From JBFHFS01 sp041583495 (GTDB lineage Bacteria; Bacteroidota; Bacteroidia; Bacteroidales; Marinilabiliaceae): a DNA stretch of 43,903 nt. The DNA lies in NCBI GenBank assembly GCA_041583495.1, contig JBFHFS010000041.1, forward strand, positions 1 to 43,903. The letters are read 5' to 3'. Under the pieces are notes generated by a model. It saw nothing but the letters and a program-made list of their open reading frames with translations. It did no database searches and was not told the DNA's origin. This document shows positions 42,218-43,903 of this stretch, piece after piece. Every line of letters begins with the position of its first letter. Within the stretch, counting starts at the first letter, position 1. A program made the position numbers and the translations under genes.

Positions 42218-43903
42218 ATGAAAACAAATTATTCAAACGCGGTTCTTATTCTATTATTGGTATGTTTTTCGATTTTTCCTGAAAGCCTTTATTCTCAGGA
42301 ACAAAAGGCCGGCCCATTTACCGAATTTGCTAACCGTCTGCAATGGGAAGATGAGGGAGAATTATACTGGATTGATGCTTTTGGCCCAAACACCCTTCGC
42401 TTTCGCGGAACAAAGAGTTTGCGTATCAATGATGAAGACTGGAATTTATTGCAACAGCCCGAAGTTCAACTGGAAATCACAGTGGCAGAAGACAAAGCTG
42501 TCGTTAAAAATGGCAGGATAAGAGCTGAAATCGAGGCCCGAAGAGGCAGGATTACCTATTTGAACGATAAGGATGAGGTCTTGCTCCGGGAGGCCTATCA
42601 CCACCACCACCCTCAATTTGCCCGGCAATGGGAAAGCAAAGGCAGTGACCATTTTAAAACCAAGTTGACTTTCGAGACTGAAAAAGATGAACATTTATAT
42701 GGGATGGGGCAATATCCCAATGATTGTCTGGATCTGAAAGGAAGTGTTTTGGATCTGGCACAAAAAAACACACAAATCTCTATTCCTTTTCTTCTTTCCA
42801 GCAAAGGATATGGGTTTATCTGGAATAATCCTGCGGTGGGAAGTGCCGAGTTGGCGATGACACACACCAGTTTTTCTGCCGAATACACCCGGCAGATCGA
42901 CTATGTTATTTTTCCGGGAGATACCCCTTCAGAACTTGTTTCTCATTATGCCGACCTGACCGGTAAATCGCCCAAAATGCCTGAATTTGCGACCGGGTTC
43001 TGGCAATCAAAATTGCGTTATTACTCTCAGGATGATTTGCTGTCGGTGGCCCGTGAATACAAGAAAAGAAATCTCCCCATCTCGGTTATCGTGGCCGATT
43101 TTTATCATTGGCCTGTTACCGGCGATTGGAAATTTAATCCCGATTTATGGCCCGATCCGGCTGCCATGGTAAGGGAATTGGATAGTCTGGGTATCAAATT
43201 AATGGTTTCGGTTTGGCCCACACTGGCTGAAGAGAGTGAAAATTATACGGAATTTGTTAAAAGTAATTATACCATCCGACCTGAGCATGGAAATAACCTC
43301 TTTTTAAGGGCAAGCGACGATCTCACCTATGTGGATGTTACGCATCCGGGGGCCAGGAAAGCCCTATGGTCCAGGCTTCAAAAAAATTACTACGATTTGG
43401 GCGTTCGTATGTTCTGGATGGACGAAGCCGAACCCGAGATGGAACCCCTCGAATATAACAATGTCAGATACTACCTGGGAAATGGTGAAGAAGTATCGTG
43501 TTTGTATCCTTTTTATTTTGCAAAGACCATTTATGAAGGACAAATAGAAAATGGTCAGACCGAAATAATCAATCTTATCCGCAGTGGTTGGATTGGCAGC
43601 CAGCGATTTGGGACCCTGTTATGGTCGGGCGATATCAGAGGGGACTTTCCAACGTTGAGAAAGCATGTAAAAGCAGGGTTAAATATAAGCCTTTGTGGAA
43701 TACCATGGTGGAACACAGATATTGGAGGTTTCTGGGGAAACCCGCAATCGGAGGGATATAACGAATTGCTGCTTCGCTGGTTTCAATATGGCGCCTTCAG
43801 TCCGGTAATGAGGATCCATGGGGTAAATCAACCCATGAAAAAGCTGGAGAATCAAATTACCGGAACCGGTGCCCCCAATGAGGTGTGGAGCTTTGGAGAC
43901 GAG
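42218..43903 (+). CDS. Glycoside hydrolase family 31, 3' end beyond window
   Basis: An open frame from ATG 42218 continues through the last base (562 whole codons). It has a signal peptide (MKTNYSNAVLILLLVCFSIF...SLYSQ). From EQKAGPFTEFANRLQW onward it follows the GH31 protein at 11553 nearly residue for residue, with most positions identical by eye and no gaps noticed. It retains FWMDEAEPE (nucleophile Asp) and LLWSGD (acid/base Asp). Signal peptides of the two differ strongly. The C-terminal roughly 120 residues are missing only because the window ends. It lies 221 bp after SusD with a hairpin between, and is probably part of that operon. Specificity is as undecided as for its paralogue. 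Confidence 0.93.
   Translation, partial: MKTNYSNAVLILLLVCFSIFPESLYSQEQKAGPFTEFANRLQWEDEGELYWIDAFGPNTLRFRGTKSLRINDEDWNLLQQPEVQLEITVAEDKAVVKNGRIRAEIEARRGRITYLNDKDEVLLREAYHHHHPQFARQWESKGSDHFKTKLTFETEKDEHLYGMGQYPNDCLDLKGSVLDLAQKNTQISIPFLLSSKGYGFIWNNPAVGSAELAMTHTSFSAEYTRQIDYVIFPGDTPSELVSHYADLTGKSPKMPEFATGFWQSKLRYYSQDDLLSVAREYKKRNLPISVIVADFYHWPVTGDWKFNPDLWPDPAAMVRELDSLGIKLMVSVWPTLAEESENYTEFVKSNYTIRPEHGNNLFLRASDDLTYVDVTHPGARKALWSRLQKNYYDLGVRMFWMDEAEPEMEPLEYNNVRYYLGNGEEVSCLYPFYFAKTIYEGQIENGQTEIINLIRSGWIGSQRFGTLLWSGDIRGDFPTLRKHVKAGLNISLCGIPWWNTDIGGFWGNPQSEGYNELLLRWFQYGAFSPVMRIHGVNQPMKKLENQITGTGAPNEVWSFGDE

Overview
The window looks like part of a Bacteroidota chromosome, most likely a free-living (perhaps marine or sediment) polysaccharide degrader. 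The evidence is SusC/SusD-type outer-membrane uptake genes, many secreted hydrolases with lipobox or Sec signals, almost no Shine-Dalgarno sequences, and a TAnnTTTG-type promoter box. It is nearly all polysaccharide-utilisation-locus (PUL) content. No rRNA, tRNA, CRISPR array or intact mobile element was seen.

Layout. 1-139 is the tail of a SusD-like lipoprotein, closed by a strong intrinsic terminator at 239-280. 814-9477 holds two lipoprotein sulfatases, a three-domain esterase and a fused acetylesterase/GH27/NPCBM enzyme. A palindrome-rich REP-like element (9604-9780) follows. 9853-22693 holds an M28 peptidase, GH31, GH95, a third sulfatase, a DPP IV-type peptidase, an ornithine-cyclodeaminase-family oxidoreductase and an L-serine dehydratase. 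22785-27264 adds GH97 and GH78. 27265-27834 is a scar made of an IS1595/ISXO2-type transposase remnant and a fossil copy of the next gene. 27835-32837 carries an AT-rich gene for an unrecognised secreted 577-residue protein followed closely by two more sulfatases. An AraC regulator and a divergent GH95 lie on the minus strand (32942-36559). A second SusC/SusD pair (37281-41996) leads into a second GH31 gene that runs off the window end and is a close paralogue of the first.

How it works together. The enzyme set (five sulfatases, acyl esterases, GH27 and GH97 alpha-galactosidase types, two GH95 fucosidase types, GH78 rhamnosidase, two GH31) points to a sulfated, acylated glycan rich in terminal alpha-linked galactose, fucose and/or rhamnose. 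No recognisable endo-acting glycanase or lyase is present, which makes the unknown 577-residue secreted protein a candidate for the missing activity. The embedded peptidases and amino-acid genes suggest, as inference only, that the target may be a glycoprotein, for example a Ser/Pro(Hyp)-rich plant or algal wall glycoprotein, rather than a pure polysaccharide.
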